Of a stretch of DNA of 64,000 nt, positions 24,954 through 33,514 are shown piece by piece (position 1 is the stretch's first letter; the number at the start of each line of letters is the position of its first letter). The stretch is from positions 124,001 to 188,000 of the forward strand of contig SAKE01000009.1 of NCBI GenBank assembly GCA_004017275.1, in the 5' to 3' direction. A program made the translations under genes and the position numbers. The notes under the pieces were generated by a model that worked only from the letters and a program-made list of their open reading frames with translations, made no database searches and was not told the origin of the DNA. This DNA comes from Mesorhizobium sp. Its GTDB lineage: Bacteria; Pseudomonadota; Alphaproteobacteria; Rhizobiales; Rhizobiaceae.

Positions 24954-26738
24954 ATGCCGCATGACACGCCCCTTATCGCCACCATCGTCGCCGGTCTGGG
25001 GCTGGCTTTCGTCTTCGGGGCTCTTGCCAACCGCTTCCGCATCCCGCCACTGGTCGGCTATCTCGTAGCCGGTGTGCTGGTCGGACCGAACACGCCCGGC
25101 TTCGTCGCCGATGCCGGCCTTGCCAACGAACTGGCCGAAATCGGCGTTATCCTGCTGATGTTCGGCGTCGGCCTGCACTTCTCGCTGAAGGATTTGCTAT
25201 CTGTCCGCGCCATCGCCGTACCCGGCGCCATCGTCCAGATCGGCTTTGCCACCGCGCTCGGCGCCGGCCTTGCCTGGATGCTCGGCTGGTCGATGGGCGC
25301 GGGCCTGGTGTTCGGCCTCGCGCTATCGGTCGCTTCGACCGTGGTGCTGCTGCGCGCTTTGCAGGAACGCCGGCTGATCGAGACCGAGCGCGGCCGCATC
25401 GCCGTCGGCTGGCTGATCGTCGAGGACCTGGCCATGGTGCTGGCGCTGGTGCTGCTGCCGGCGCTCGCCGGCGTGCTGGGCGGCCAGGAGCAGGCAGACA
25501 TCCATGCAAGCGGCTTGCTGTCTCTGCCGGCCAGCTACGGAATCTGGGGCGTCGTCGGCATCACGCTGGCCAAGGTCGCTGCTTTCGTCGTCGTCATGCT
25601 GGTGGTCGGCCGCCGCGTCATTCCCTGGATCCTGCACTATGTCGCCCACACCGGCTCGCGCGAATTGTTCCGGCTGGCGGTGCTCGCCATCGCGCTCGGC
25701 GTCGCCTTCGGTGCGGCAAAGCTGTTCGGCGTCTCGCTGGCGCTGGGAGCTTTCTTCGCCGGCATGATCATGAGCGAATCCGAGCTCAGCCATCGCGCGG
25801 CGGAAGAATCGCTGCCGCTGCGCGATGCGTTTTCCGTGCTGTTCTTCGTCTCGGTCGGCATGCTGTTCGATCCGTTCAGCCTGATCAGCAATGGCTGGCC
25901 GATCCTGGCGACGCTGGCCATCATCGTCATCGGCAAATCGTTGGCGGCGTTCGTCATCGTCATTGCCTTCGGCTATCCCTTGGCCACGGCCCTGATGATC
26001 TCGGCAAGCCTTGCCCAGATCGGCGAATTCTCCTTCATCCTGGCCGAGCTCGGCGTCGGGCTGAAGCTGTTGCCCGAACAGGGCCGTGACCTGATCCTGG
26101 CCGGCGCCATCCTGTCGATCGTGCTGAACCCGCTGATGTTCCTGGCCATCGACTGGATGAAGCCGTGGCTGGAGGCCCGCGCCGCCAGGACAGCATCGCC
26201 CGTCGAGGCAAAGCCGGTTGGTCCGGCGACGGAACCGGGCCAGGTGGCCTCTGTTGCAGCCACGACGAAAGCGGAAGACGGGCCGCCGCCCAGGACAACC
26301 CTCGCCAACCACGCCATCCTGATCGGCTACGGCCGCGTCGGCAGCCTTGTTGGTACGGCACTAAAGCAGGCCTCCCTGCCCTTCCTCGTCGTCGAGGATG
26401 CCGACAAGACGCTGGCCAGGCTGAAAGCGGACGGCATCGAGACCGTCTCCGGCAACGCGGCCAACGCCGAAGTGTTCGCCGCCGCCAATCCCGAAGGGGC
26501 CATGCGGCTGATCCTGGCCATCCCCAATGCCTTCGAGGCCGGCCAGATCGTGCTCAGGGCACGTGCCGCCAATCCCGGCATCAACGTCATCGCCCGCGCC
26601 CATTCCGATGCCGAGGTCGAGCACCTCAAGGGGCTCGGCGCCGACACGGTGATCATGGGCGAACGCGAAATCGCGCGCGGCATTGTCGAAGAGGTGTTGG
26701 GTCACAAGCCGGAGGCGGCTGAACCGTCCGCTGCCTAA
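24954..26738 (+). CDS. Kef/YbaL-type monovalent cation:proton antiporter (CPA2)
   Basis: This is a 594-residue protein. Residues 1-410 form about 12-13 membrane helices with the CPA2 signatures 'LGLAFVFGALANRFRIPPLVGYLVAGVLVGPNTPG', 'LALSVASTVVLLRAL' and 'LGAFFAGMIMSESE'. After an Ala/Pro-rich linker, a TrkA-N (RCK) domain (about 445-580) starts with the nucleotide-binding motif 'AILIGYGRVGSLVGTAL'. It probably exports K+ against H+ and is gated by NAD(H) or a related ligand. The two convergent stop codons with the AraC gene overlap by 4 bp. Confidence 0.9.
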   Translation: MPHDTPLIATIVAGLGLAFVFGALANRFRIPPLVGYLVAGVLVGPNTPGFVADAGLANELAEIGVILLMFGVGLHFSLKDLLSVRAIAVPGAIVQIGFATALGAGLAWMLGWSMGAGLVFGLALSVASTVVLLRALQERRLIETERGRIAVGWLIVEDLAMVLALVLLPALAGVLGGQEQADIHASGLLSLPASYGIWGVVGITLAKVAAFVVVMLVVGRRVIPWILHYVAHTGSRELFRLAVLAIALGVAFGAAKLFGVSLALGAFFAGMIMSESELSHRAAEESLPLRDAFSVLFFVSVGMLFDPFSLISNGWPILATLAIIVIGKSLAAFVIVIAFGYPLATALMISASLAQIGEFSFILAELGVGLKLLPEQGRDLILAGAILSIVLNPLMFLAIDWMKPWLEARAARTASPVEAKPVGPATEPGQVASVAATTKAEDGPPPRTTLANHAILIGYGRVGSLVGTALKQASLPFLVVEDADKTLARLKADGIETVSGNAANAEVFAAANPEGAMRLILAIPNAFEAGQIVLRARAANPGINVIARAHSDAEVEHLKGLGADTVIMGEREIARGIVEEVLGHKPEAAEPSAA

Positions 26739-27535
26739 GCCGCGCCGCCCTGCTGTACGACACTGCTGAGGTATTTTGCCGGGGGCTTCCCGAGCGCCTT
26801 CTTGAACATGGTGATGAAGGCGGTGACGGAACCGTAGCCGAGATCGCCCGAAACCTGCTGCACGCTGGCACCGGAGGCCAGTTCCCGTATTGCGACGATC
26901 AAGTGCAATTGCTGACGCCAACGCCCGAAGCTCAACCCTGTCTCCTTCACCACGAGGCGGGCGAGACTGCTTTCGCTGAGCGCAACGCGGTTAGCCCATT
27001 GTGCCAGCGTGCTGCGGTCGGCGGGGTCTTGCGCCAACGCTTCGGCGATCCGCCTCAAGCGCGGCTCGGATGAAATCGGCAGATGCAGCTGCTGGACAGG
27101 CATACGCGGCAATTCGGTGAGCAGTATCCTGATCAAAAGCTCATCCCTCGCCTCATCATCCTCCACGCGATCGGACAACTCGATGATCAGTTCGCGCAGC
27201 AGCGGCGAGATCGAAAGTGTGCAGCACCGGTCCGGCAGATCGGCGGCTCCCGGCTCGACATACACGAAAAAAATTCGGGCGTTGGCCGTCGCGACATTGC
27301 TGTGTTCCATGTCGCCGGGAATCCATACGCCGCAATGAGGCGGCACCATCCACAGGCCGCTGGGAACGCGGCAGGTGACGCCGCCTCCCAGCGCGAAAAC
27401 GAGTTGGCCTTTGCGGTGCCGATGGGTGGGCACTTCCGCCCTTGTGTCGGGGATGTCAACGCGCACGGCAATTGCCGGCGCGGAGGGGTCATCCACATCA
27501 AGGTCGAGCCAGGGGTAGCGGAGGGGTTGCCTCAT
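26735..27535 (-). CDS. AraC-family transcriptional regulator with cupin sensor
   Basis: This is a 266-residue protein. The N-terminal cupin-like part ('VPTHRHRKGQLVFALGGGVTCRVPSGLWMVPPHCGVWIPG') is the sensor. The C-terminal two-HTH AraC domain (about 160-260) has 'TLAQWANRVALSESSLARLVVKETGLSFGRWRQQLHLI' and 'VQQVSGDLGYGSVTAFITMFKKALGKPPAKY'. It diverges from the quinone-oxidoreductase-like gene at 27652 across 116 bp and probably controls that gene. The inducer is unknown. Confidence 0.88.
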   Translation of the reverse strand: MRQPLRYPWLDLDVDDPSAPAIAVRVDIPDTRAEVPTHRHRKGQLVFALGGGVTCRVPSGLWMVPPHCGVWIPGDMEHSNVATANARIFFVYVEPGAADLPDRCCTLSISPLLRELIIELSDRVEDDEARDELLIRILLTELPRMPVQQLHLPISSEPRLRRIAEALAQDPADRSTLAQWANRVALSESSLARLVVKETGLSFGRWRQQLHLIVAIRELASGASVQQVSGDLGYGSVTAFITMFKKALGKPPAKYLSSVVQQGGAA

Positions 27536-27651
27536 GTTTGACTGTTTTTAGCGATCACCTGCTTTGATGTCTAAATTATTCAGCGGCAAAAATCGATAGG
27601 TTCCACTTGCGAATGAGCCGTGCGCCACCGCGCAGCAGTGAGGTATGAACC

Positions 27652-28572
27652 ATGCTTGCCCTCGTCATCTCTTCCGACAGCGCGACCGGATTGAGCATCG
27701 CGGAACTTGCCGAGCCTCAAGCGGCCTCGAACGAGGCGCTTGTCTCGGTCCAAGCAACCTCATTGAACCGCGGCGAACTGCGCCTGCTCAGCATACGCCC
27801 AAACGGCTGGATACCCGGCCAGGACATCGTTGGGGTCGTCGAGCGGGCAGCAGCTGAAGGTTCCGGGCCAGCCGTGGGCGCCCGGGTTGCGGCTCTGGTC
27901 GACCAGGCCGGCTGGGCCGAACGTGTCGCCGTTCCAACCGACCGTCTCGCCGTCCTGCCCGATGGCGTCAGCTTCGCCTCCGCCGCCACGCTTCCGGTCG
28001 CCGGCACGACCGCGCTGAGAACTTTGCGCCATGGCGGCGACCTGGCCGGCCAGCAGGTTCTGATTACCGGCGCAAGCGGTGCGGTCGGTCGTTTCCAGAT
28101 CCAACTCGCCCGTGAGCAAGGAGCCTCGGTGACGGCGATCGCCGCCGCCCGGCATGCCAGGGATCTCCGCGACCTTGGAGCCGAGCAGGTGGTCGAGTCG
28201 ATCGAGCTGGCTGAGGGACCGTTTTCATTGATCACCGAGTCGGTCGGCGGCGTAAGCCTCGCCCACGCGATCGAGCGCGTCGCGCCCGGCGGAACCATCG
28301 TCATGTTCGGTTCGAGCAGCGGCGAACTCACGCCCATCGGATTCCGCCAGTTCGTTCCCGGTCACGAAGGGGCGAGGCTTCAGAATTTCGCGTACTACAC
28401 GTCTGGTTCAGGCATTGGCGAGGACATCGCCTCGCTGCTCGCTCTGGTCGCGGCCGGCCGGCTCGAAACACGCGTGGCCCTTAGCATCCCGTGGACAGAC
28501 ATTGCCCACGCCCTGGACGTACTGCGACAGCGCAGCCTCAGCGGCAAGGCCGTTATCACCATAACCGGATGA
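27652..28572 (+). CDS. quinone-oxidoreductase-like MDR protein
   Basis: This is a 306-residue zinc-free medium-chain reductase of the quinone oxidoreductase type. It has a GroES-like domain ('LNRGELRLLSIRPNGWIPGQDIVGVVERAA') and an NADPH-binding motif 'VLITGASGAVGRFQIQLARE' near residue 140. The rest is an ordinary MDR C-terminus. It faces an AraC regulator, an arrangement usual for a substrate-induced detoxification gene. The substrate is not predictable. Confidence 0.82.
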   Translation: MLALVISSDSATGLSIAELAEPQAASNEALVSVQATSLNRGELRLLSIRPNGWIPGQDIVGVVERAAAEGSGPAVGARVAALVDQAGWAERVAVPTDRLAVLPDGVSFASAATLPVAGTTALRTLRHGGDLAGQQVLITGASGAVGRFQIQLAREQGASVTAIAAARHARDLRDLGAEQVVESIELAEGPFSLITESVGGVSLAHAIERVAPGGTIVMFGSSSGELTPIGFRQFVPGHEGARLQNFAYYTSGSGIGEDIASLLALVAAGRLETRVALSIPWTDIAHALDVLRQRSLSGKAVITITG

Positions 28573-28585
28573 GCACCCTGTTTTG

Positions 28586-29338
28586 TCACACGTGCTGGCC
28601 GCCATTGATGTGGATTTCGGAGCCCGTCACGTAGGATGCCTGCTGCGAACACAGGAAGAAGATGATGTCGGCGACCTCGGCCGTGGTGCCGAGCCTTCTC
28701 AACGGGATGGTCTCGACGATCTTGTCCGTGCCCGGCGACAGGATCGCGGTGTCGATCTCGCCCGGCGCGATGGCGTTGACGCGAATGCCGTGCGGGCCGA
28801 AATCATGCGCCATCTCGCGCGTCAGCGAGCCGAGCGCCGCCTTCGATGTCGCATAGGCCGTGCCGGCGAAGGGATGCACGCGGGTGCCGGCGATCGAGGT
28901 GACGTTGACGATCGAGCCCTTTGCCGTCGCCAATTCCTTGAACAGGCCGCGCGCCAGCATGATCGGCGCGAAGAAATTGACCTGGAAGACGTCGCGCCAG
29001 ACATGCATCGGCGTGTCGATCGAATCCATCCGGCTGTTGCCGTCCTTGAGCTTCGGCGAAATGCCGGCATTGTTGACCAGCGCGTGCAACCGGCCGCCAT
29101 GCGCCTCCAGCCGGTGGCGGATTTCGGAGACGGCAATGCCGACATCCTCCTGATCGGCGAGATCGACCTTGATGTGGTCCTCCGGTCCGGCCGGCCACGG
29201 GCAATCCTCGGCAAAGGCCTGGCGCGAGCAGGTGATGACGCGCCAGCCCTCGCGCGAAAAACGCTTGACCGTGGCGTGGCCGATGCCGCGGCTGGCGCCG
29301 GTCAGAACGATGGTTTTTCTGGTGTCGAGCTCAGTCAT
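28586..29338 (-). CDS. short-chain dehydrogenase/reductase (SDR)
   Basis: This is a 250-residue classical SDR. It has the cofactor motif TGASRGIG (residues 13-20), 'LVNNAGIS' and the catalytic 'SIVNVTSIAGTRVHPFAGTAYATSKAAL' with Tyr and Lys in Y-x3-K form. The C-terminus has 'GIRVNAIAPGEIDT' and 'FLCSQQASYVTGSEIHINGGQ', common in 3-oxoacyl-ACP-reductase-like SDRs. The basic residues after the first strand suggest NADP use. It follows the penicillin-binding protein gene by 150 bp on the same strand. The substrate is unknown. Confidence 0.87.
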   Translation of the reverse strand: MTELDTRKTIVLTGASRGIGHATVKRFSREGWRVITCSRQAFAEDCPWPAGPEDHIKVDLADQEDVGIAVSEIRHRLEAHGGRLHALVNNAGISPKLKDGNSRMDSIDTPMHVWRDVFQVNFFAPIMLARGLFKELATAKGSIVNVTSIAGTRVHPFAGTAYATSKAALGSLTREMAHDFGPHGIRVNAIAPGEIDTAILSPGTDKIVETIPLRRLGTTAEVADIIFFLCSQQASYVTGSEIHINGGQHV

Positions 29339-29488
29339 TTCAAGGTCTCCAGCCGGCAGATGTAGCCGAACGACGCCGAGGTGGCGAGAGGCCGAAATGT
29401 CACCATTCGCCTCAAAGGAGGAACCGGCAAGCCGGCTCGCCGCAAGAAGCTGGGCAGCGCCAAGCTTCTTGCCAACTAGCGCGTCAAC

Positions 29489-31753
29489 TCAGCCGCCAAG
29501 GAGATCGAGGATCGAGGTCTGCCGCTTCTTGCGTGGACCGCCGACGTCGCCTGGCGGGACCGGGTGCTTGATCGACGCGGTGGCGCCATCGTCCTCCGGC
29601 ATGGAAAGGCCATCGGCATCGACGGTTTGAGCGGGACGGGCCGCGCGGACCGGCGCCTGGGCGACCGGCGCGGCTGGCCGCGCCGCCTGCTGGCCAACGG
29701 GCGTGGATGGAACCGGCGCCGGCGCCGTGTTGTTTGCCGACGGTATCTCGTCAGGCACGATTGTGTCGGCTGGCGTCGATTTCCAGGTGCCGGGCAGCGG
29801 CCGCACCGGCACGCCCTCGTGCGCGGCCACCATGAATTCGTGCCAGGCCTGCGCCGGCAGCGCGCCGCCGGTGACCTTCTTCATCGCGCTGCCATCATCA
29901 TTGCCGAACCAGACACCGGTGGTGAGGTTGGCGGTGTATCCGACGAACCAGGCGTCGCGCGAATTCTGGCTGGTGCCGGTCTTGCCGGCCGATGGCCAGG
30001 CAAAGGCCGCCTTTTTAGCCGTGCCGATCTCGACCGTACCCGTCATCATCGAGTTCATCATGCCGACGATCTCGGGCTTGACGACCCGCGGCGCACTGCC
30101 GCCGCCGCTGTCGTAGAGCACCTTGCCCTCGGTCGTCGTCACGCGGCAGATGAAATGGATGTCAGGCTTGTAACCGCCGTTGGCAAAGGGGACATAGGCC
30201 GAGGTCAGTTCCAGCGGCGTCACTTCCGAAGTGCCGAGCGCAATCGAGGTGTTGGACTGCAGGTCGGACTGGATGCCCATGCGGTGCGCCGCGTCGACAA
30301 CCGCGCTCGGCCCGACCTCCATGGTCAATTGGGCGGCGACCGAATTCAGCGATTTCGCCAGCGCGGTGGCTAGCGTTACTTTGCCGAAATACTTGCCATG
30401 GTAATTGTCCGGCGTCCAATTGCCGATCTTGATCGGCGCATCGTTGCGCACGCTGTCAGGCGTGCGGCCGGCCTCAAGCGCGGCCATGTAGACGAATGGC
30501 TTGAACGCCGAGCCCGGCTGGCGGCGTGCTTCAGAGGCGCGGTCGAACTGGCTGGTCGAATAGTCGTAGCCGCCGACCATGGCGCGCACCGCACCGGAAT
30601 CGTCGATCGACACCAGGGCGCCCTGGGTGACGTTGAGCTTCTTGCCGCTGTCGTCGATCAGCCTGCGGATCGACTGTTCGGCCAGCTTCTGCAGGTTCAG
30701 GTCGACGGTGCTGTCGATGACGATGTCGCCGCGCACGTCGCCGATCAGGTCGGGCAATTCTTCCATGATGGTGTCGGCGACGTAGTTCTCCGAGCCGGTC
30801 CAGTAGGACGGCGCGCGCGTTGCCGGCGCGCTCATCGCCGAGGTCTGCTCCTTGGCGCTGATCTTGCCTTCATCGCGCATGGCGGCAAGCACCAATTGCG
30901 AGCGTTCCTCGGCGGCCTTCGGGTCGCGTGCCGGTGACAGCCGCGACGGCGCTTTCAGCAAGCCGGCAAGCAGGGCGGCTTCCGACAAAGTGACGTCGCG
31001 CGCGCTCTTGCCGAAATAGCGGCGCGAAGCCGCTTCGACGCCATAGGCGCCGGAACCGAAATAGACCCGGTTGAGATACATTTCGAGGATCTGGTCCTTG
31101 GTGTGCTTGTGCTCCAGCCACAGCGCCAGCAGCACCTCCTGCACCTTGCGCTCCAGCGTGCGGTCTGGTGTCAGGAACAGATTTTTGGCCAGTTGCTGGG
31201 TCAGCGTCGAGCCACCCTGCGAGAAATGTCCGCCAAGCACATTGGTCACCATGGCGCGGGAAAGCCCGATCGGGTCGATGCCGAAATGCGAGTAGAAGCG
31301 GCGGTCCTCGATGGCGATGACGGCCTCCGGTATATAGGGCGACATTTCGTGCAGGCCGACCGCCTCGCCGCCGCTCATGCCGCGATTAGCGAGCAATTGG
31401 CCGTCGGCCGAGACGATCTTGATGTTGGGCGCGCGGTCAGGAATCGACCAGGTCGTCGCCGCCGGCATCTTGGCGCCGTAGTAGACGACGATGCCGGCCA
31501 CCGCGATGCCGCCCCAGATGGCAAGCACAAAGCACCAGTAAAACAGCCGGCCGAGCACGCCGAACAGGCCGCGCCGGCTTCTGCCGCGTTTGGCCCGCGT
31601 CGATTTCCCTTTGGCCGGCTTGCGTTTGGCAGAGGCTTTGCGGTTGCTCGGCACGACGCGATCCTCCTCGTTCACCGAAAGACCCGGCGAGGATCGTGCC
31701 TGCGGCGGTCCCTCGAAACTGGGTTCGATGCGGCTGTCTCTGCGGTTCGCCAT
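29489..31753 (-). CDS. class A penicillin-binding protein (PBP1a type)
   Basis: This is a 754-residue bifunctional peptidoglycan synthase. It has a basic cytoplasmic N-terminus (about 65 residues, Arg/Lys-rich) and one membrane anchor (about 68-95). The glycosyltransferase 51 domain has 'AVIAIEDRRFYSHFGIDPIG', 'GGSTLTQQLAKNLFL' and 'ILEMYLNRVYFG'. The transpeptidase domain has 'RRQPGSAFKPFVYMAAL' (SxxK), 'KSLNSVA' (SxN) and 'SAGKTGTSQNSRDAWFVGYT' (KTGT). It polymerises and cross-links peptidoglycan on the periplasmic face. The C-terminal tail is a Pro/Ala-rich low-complexity region of about 100 residues. Confidence 0.93.
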   Translation of the reverse strand: MANRRDSRIEPSFEGPPQARSSPGLSVNEEDRVVPSNRKASAKRKPAKGKSTRAKRGRSRRGLFGVLGRLFYWCFVLAIWGGIAVAGIVVYYGAKMPAATTWSIPDRAPNIKIVSADGQLLANRGMSGGEAVGLHEMSPYIPEAVIAIEDRRFYSHFGIDPIGLSRAMVTNVLGGHFSQGGSTLTQQLAKNLFLTPDRTLERKVQEVLLALWLEHKHTKDQILEMYLNRVYFGSGAYGVEAASRRYFGKSARDVTLSEAALLAGLLKAPSRLSPARDPKAAEERSQLVLAAMRDEGKISAKEQTSAMSAPATRAPSYWTGSENYVADTIMEELPDLIGDVRGDIVIDSTVDLNLQKLAEQSIRRLIDDSGKKLNVTQGALVSIDDSGAVRAMVGGYDYSTSQFDRASEARRQPGSAFKPFVYMAALEAGRTPDSVRNDAPIKIGNWTPDNYHGKYFGKVTLATALAKSLNSVAAQLTMEVGPSAVVDAAHRMGIQSDLQSNTSIALGTSEVTPLELTSAYVPFANGGYKPDIHFICRVTTTEGKVLYDSGGGSAPRVVKPEIVGMMNSMMTGTVEIGTAKKAAFAWPSAGKTGTSQNSRDAWFVGYTANLTTGVWFGNDDGSAMKKVTGGALPAQAWHEFMVAAHEGVPVRPLPGTWKSTPADTIVPDEIPSANNTAPAPVPSTPVGQQAARPAAPVAQAPVRAARPAQTVDADGLSMPEDDGATASIKHPVPPGDVGGPRKKRQTSILDLLGG

Positions 31754-31928
31754 GCGCTGTGCTTGATATCCCCGATGCCTATGGCGTTCGGGTTGAAGAG
31801 TAGATGCGGCGGTTTAAAGGCGGGTTAAGTCGGGAAAAATCGAAGCAATGTGGATTCAATTGCTTGCGGATCGGCTCGAACGGCGCATCAACGCCGCTCG
31901 CATGCCACGGCGACGCCGATCGATGCCG

Positions 31929-32075
31929 TCAGTTCTGCTGGATCGATATGCCCTTGTCGTCGATCTTGAGTTCGACGCCCTTCGGTTTGGTCTGCTCGCG
32001 ATAGACATAGATGCCGAGCGCAATGACCACGACGACGAGCGCGCCAATGATGAGATAGAGCGTATTCTGTTTCAT
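31929..32075 (-). CDS. 48-residue single-pass membrane protein
   Basis: A small gene with ATG at 32075 encodes 'MKQNTLYLIIGALVVVVIAL', a membrane helix, then 'GIYVYREQTKPKGVELKIDD' and a short tail 'KGISIQQN'. The hydrophobic N-terminal helix followed by a short polar domain suggests an inner-membrane anchored microprotein. It follows the GlsB-like gene at 25 bp on the same strand, so the two are probably co-transcribed and stress-related. Coding nature is supported by its neighbour, codon use and a clean start and stop. Confidence 0.65.
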   Translation of the reverse strand: MKQNTLYLIIGALVVVVIALGIYVYREQTKPKGVELKIDDKGISIQQN

Positions 32076-32100
32076 GGCGCGCTCTTTGCGTTGTCGAGCC

Positions 32101-32355
32101 TCAGGCTCGTTTCAGGACCCTGACCAGCACCAGCAGGATGATGGCGCCTATCGTCGCGTGGATGATTGCAGCGAGAACGCCGCCGCCGATGGAGAAGCCG
32201 ATCCGCGGGAACAGCCAGCCGGCGATGAATGCGCCGACGATGCCGACAATGATGTTGCCGATCAGGCCAAAACCGAAGCCGGAAACGATGAGACCGGCGA
32301 GCCAGCCGGCAATGGCACCGATGATGATGAAGACGAGCAGGCTTTCGACACCCAT
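32101..32355 (-). CDS. GlsB/YeaQ/YmgE-family stress-response membrane protein
   Basis: This 84-residue protein has three membrane helices with the typical glycine-rich signature 'IGAIAGWLAGLIVSGFGFGLIGNIIVGIVGAFIAGWLF' and 'AIIHATIGAIILLVLVRVLKR'. The family (also called transglycosylase-associated proteins) is commonly induced by general stress. Its biochemical role is unknown. A consensus TCCTCC-complement (GGAGGA) precedes the ATG at 32355. Confidence 0.9.
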   Translation of the reverse strand: MGVESLLVFIIIGAIAGWLAGLIVSGFGFGLIGNIIVGIVGAFIAGWLFPRIGFSIGGGVLAAIIHATIGAIILLVLVRVLKRA

Positions 32356-32464
32356 AGCTATTTCCTCCGAGCAAGAGGGCGACGGCGGAACGGAAAGCTC
32401 CGAATCGGCCTCGATATCAACGGCTTCAGGCTATTCGAAAGCGGCCGGCCTCACCAGCGACGCC

Positions 32465-32668
32465 TCATTGATCGTCATCGTCGCTTGCGGCAGGCCGCCA
32501 ACTGGTCGGCTCGACTTTCTTTTGCGTATGACTGTCGGTGTAGACCCACCAGCCGTCGTCGCGATATTGCGCGATGGATTCGTTGATCACGCCGTCGCTG
32601 TCCTTCCACGTGACGGAGACCTTGGAGCCGTCGGTCGGGGCGGTCGCTATGGGCTTTCTGTCCGTCAT
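32465..32668 (-). CDS. small tryptophan-containing hypothetical protein
   Basis: This is a 67-residue acidic protein starting at the ATG at 32668: 'MTDRKPIATAPTDGSKVSVT', then 'WKDSDGVINESIAQYRDDGW' with 'WVYTDSHTQKKVEPTSWRP' and an Asp tail. The opening 'IATAPTDGSKV' and the W-rich pattern are like DUF551-type small proteins that rhizobia carry in many copies. The frame is open upstream to 32725, but the preceding residues look untranslated. Function is unknown. Confidence 0.65.
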   Translation of the reverse strand: MTDRKPIATAPTDGSKVSVTWKDSDGVINESIAQYRDDGWWVYTDSHTQKKVEPTSWRPAASDDDDQ

Positions 32669-32749
32669 GTCATCCCCATTTGAGCCGCAGAACGCGGCGG
32701 CCTGGATCTGGTTCCAACCGGCCATCGACAGCAGATCGCCGCGACGCCG

Positions 32750-33370
32750 TCAGCTATGGGCGAAGATATCCTCTTCGTCCCAGCCCATCAGATCGAGTTT
32801 GGCACGCGTCGGCAGGAAGCGGAAGCAGGCATCGGCCTCCTTGGTCCGGCCATCCCGCGCCAGTCGCCCCGCCAGCACATCGCGCAACCGGTGCAGATAG
32901 AGCACATCGGAAGCCGCATATTCGAGCTGTTCGGGCGACAGCGTCTCGGCCGCCCAGTCCGACGATTGCTGCGCCTTGGACAGGCCCACGCCGAGAAGTT
33001 CGAAGCAGATGTCCTTCAGCCCGTGCCGGTCGGTATAGGTTCTGGTCAGCCGCGAGGCGATCTTGGTGCAGAACACCGGCTCAGGCATCACCCCGAACGC
33101 GTTGTAGAGAACAGCGAGATCGAAACGGCCGTAATGGAACAGCTTGGTTATGCTGCGGTTCCTCAGCAGGCTGACGAGGTTCGGCGCCTTCTTCTGGCCG
33201 GGCGCGATCTGAATGACATCGGCGGAACCATCGCCAGGCGAAATCTGCACCACGCACAGGCGGTCGCGATGCGGGTTCAGACCCAGCGTCTCGGTATCGA
33301 TGGCCACCGCCCCGACATTGTAGTGCGACAGATCGGGCAGATCATTTTTGTGGAAACGAATGTCGGCCAT
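32750..33370 (-). CDS. rnd: RNase D-like 3'-5' exonuclease (catalytic domain only)
   Basis: The 206-residue protein is a single DEDDy exonuclease domain. Exo I is 'VAIDTETLGLNPHRDRLCVVQIS', Exo II 'LFHYGRFDLAVLYNAFG', and Exo III 'LEYAASDVLYLHRLRDVL'; all four acidic residues and the tyrosine are present. It lacks the HRDC domains of full-length E. coli RNase D, a common short form in Rhizobiales. It trims 3' ends of tRNA and other small RNAs. It is not next to lptC here, although the two are adjacent in many relatives. Confidence 0.87.
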   Translation of the reverse strand: MADIRFHKNDLPDLSHYNVGAVAIDTETLGLNPHRDRLCVVQISPGDGSADVIQIAPGQKKAPNLVSLLRNRSITKLFHYGRFDLAVLYNAFGVMPEPVFCTKIASRLTRTYTDRHGLKDICFELLGVGLSKAQQSSDWAAETLSPEQLEYAASDVLYLHRLRDVLAGRLARDGRTKEADACFRFLPTRAKLDLMGWDEEDIFAHS

Positions 33371-33514
33371 TGTCTTCTCCGGTCGAGCCCTGCGCGCCCC
33401 TTGACCCGCAAGGGACGCTGTAGCGCTTTGTCTTCTGGCCCGTCCTCGCCGCGATCCGCTGAAAAATCAACAGAAAGTTGAATTTCACGCTATTGCCGTG
33501 ATTTTTCCTGCCGC

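Noticed and set aside
29442..29472. Hairpin with 10-bp arms GCAAGAAGCT / AGCTTCTTGC after the penicillin-binding protein gene
   Set aside because: It has no U-tract on either strand, so it is not called a terminator. It may merely be part of a gene remnant.
29380..29479. Short plus-strand frame ending KPARRKKLGSAKLLAN
   Set aside because: About 33 codons from a GTG, no ribosome site at a usable distance and no family match; possibly a gene remnant but not supportable.
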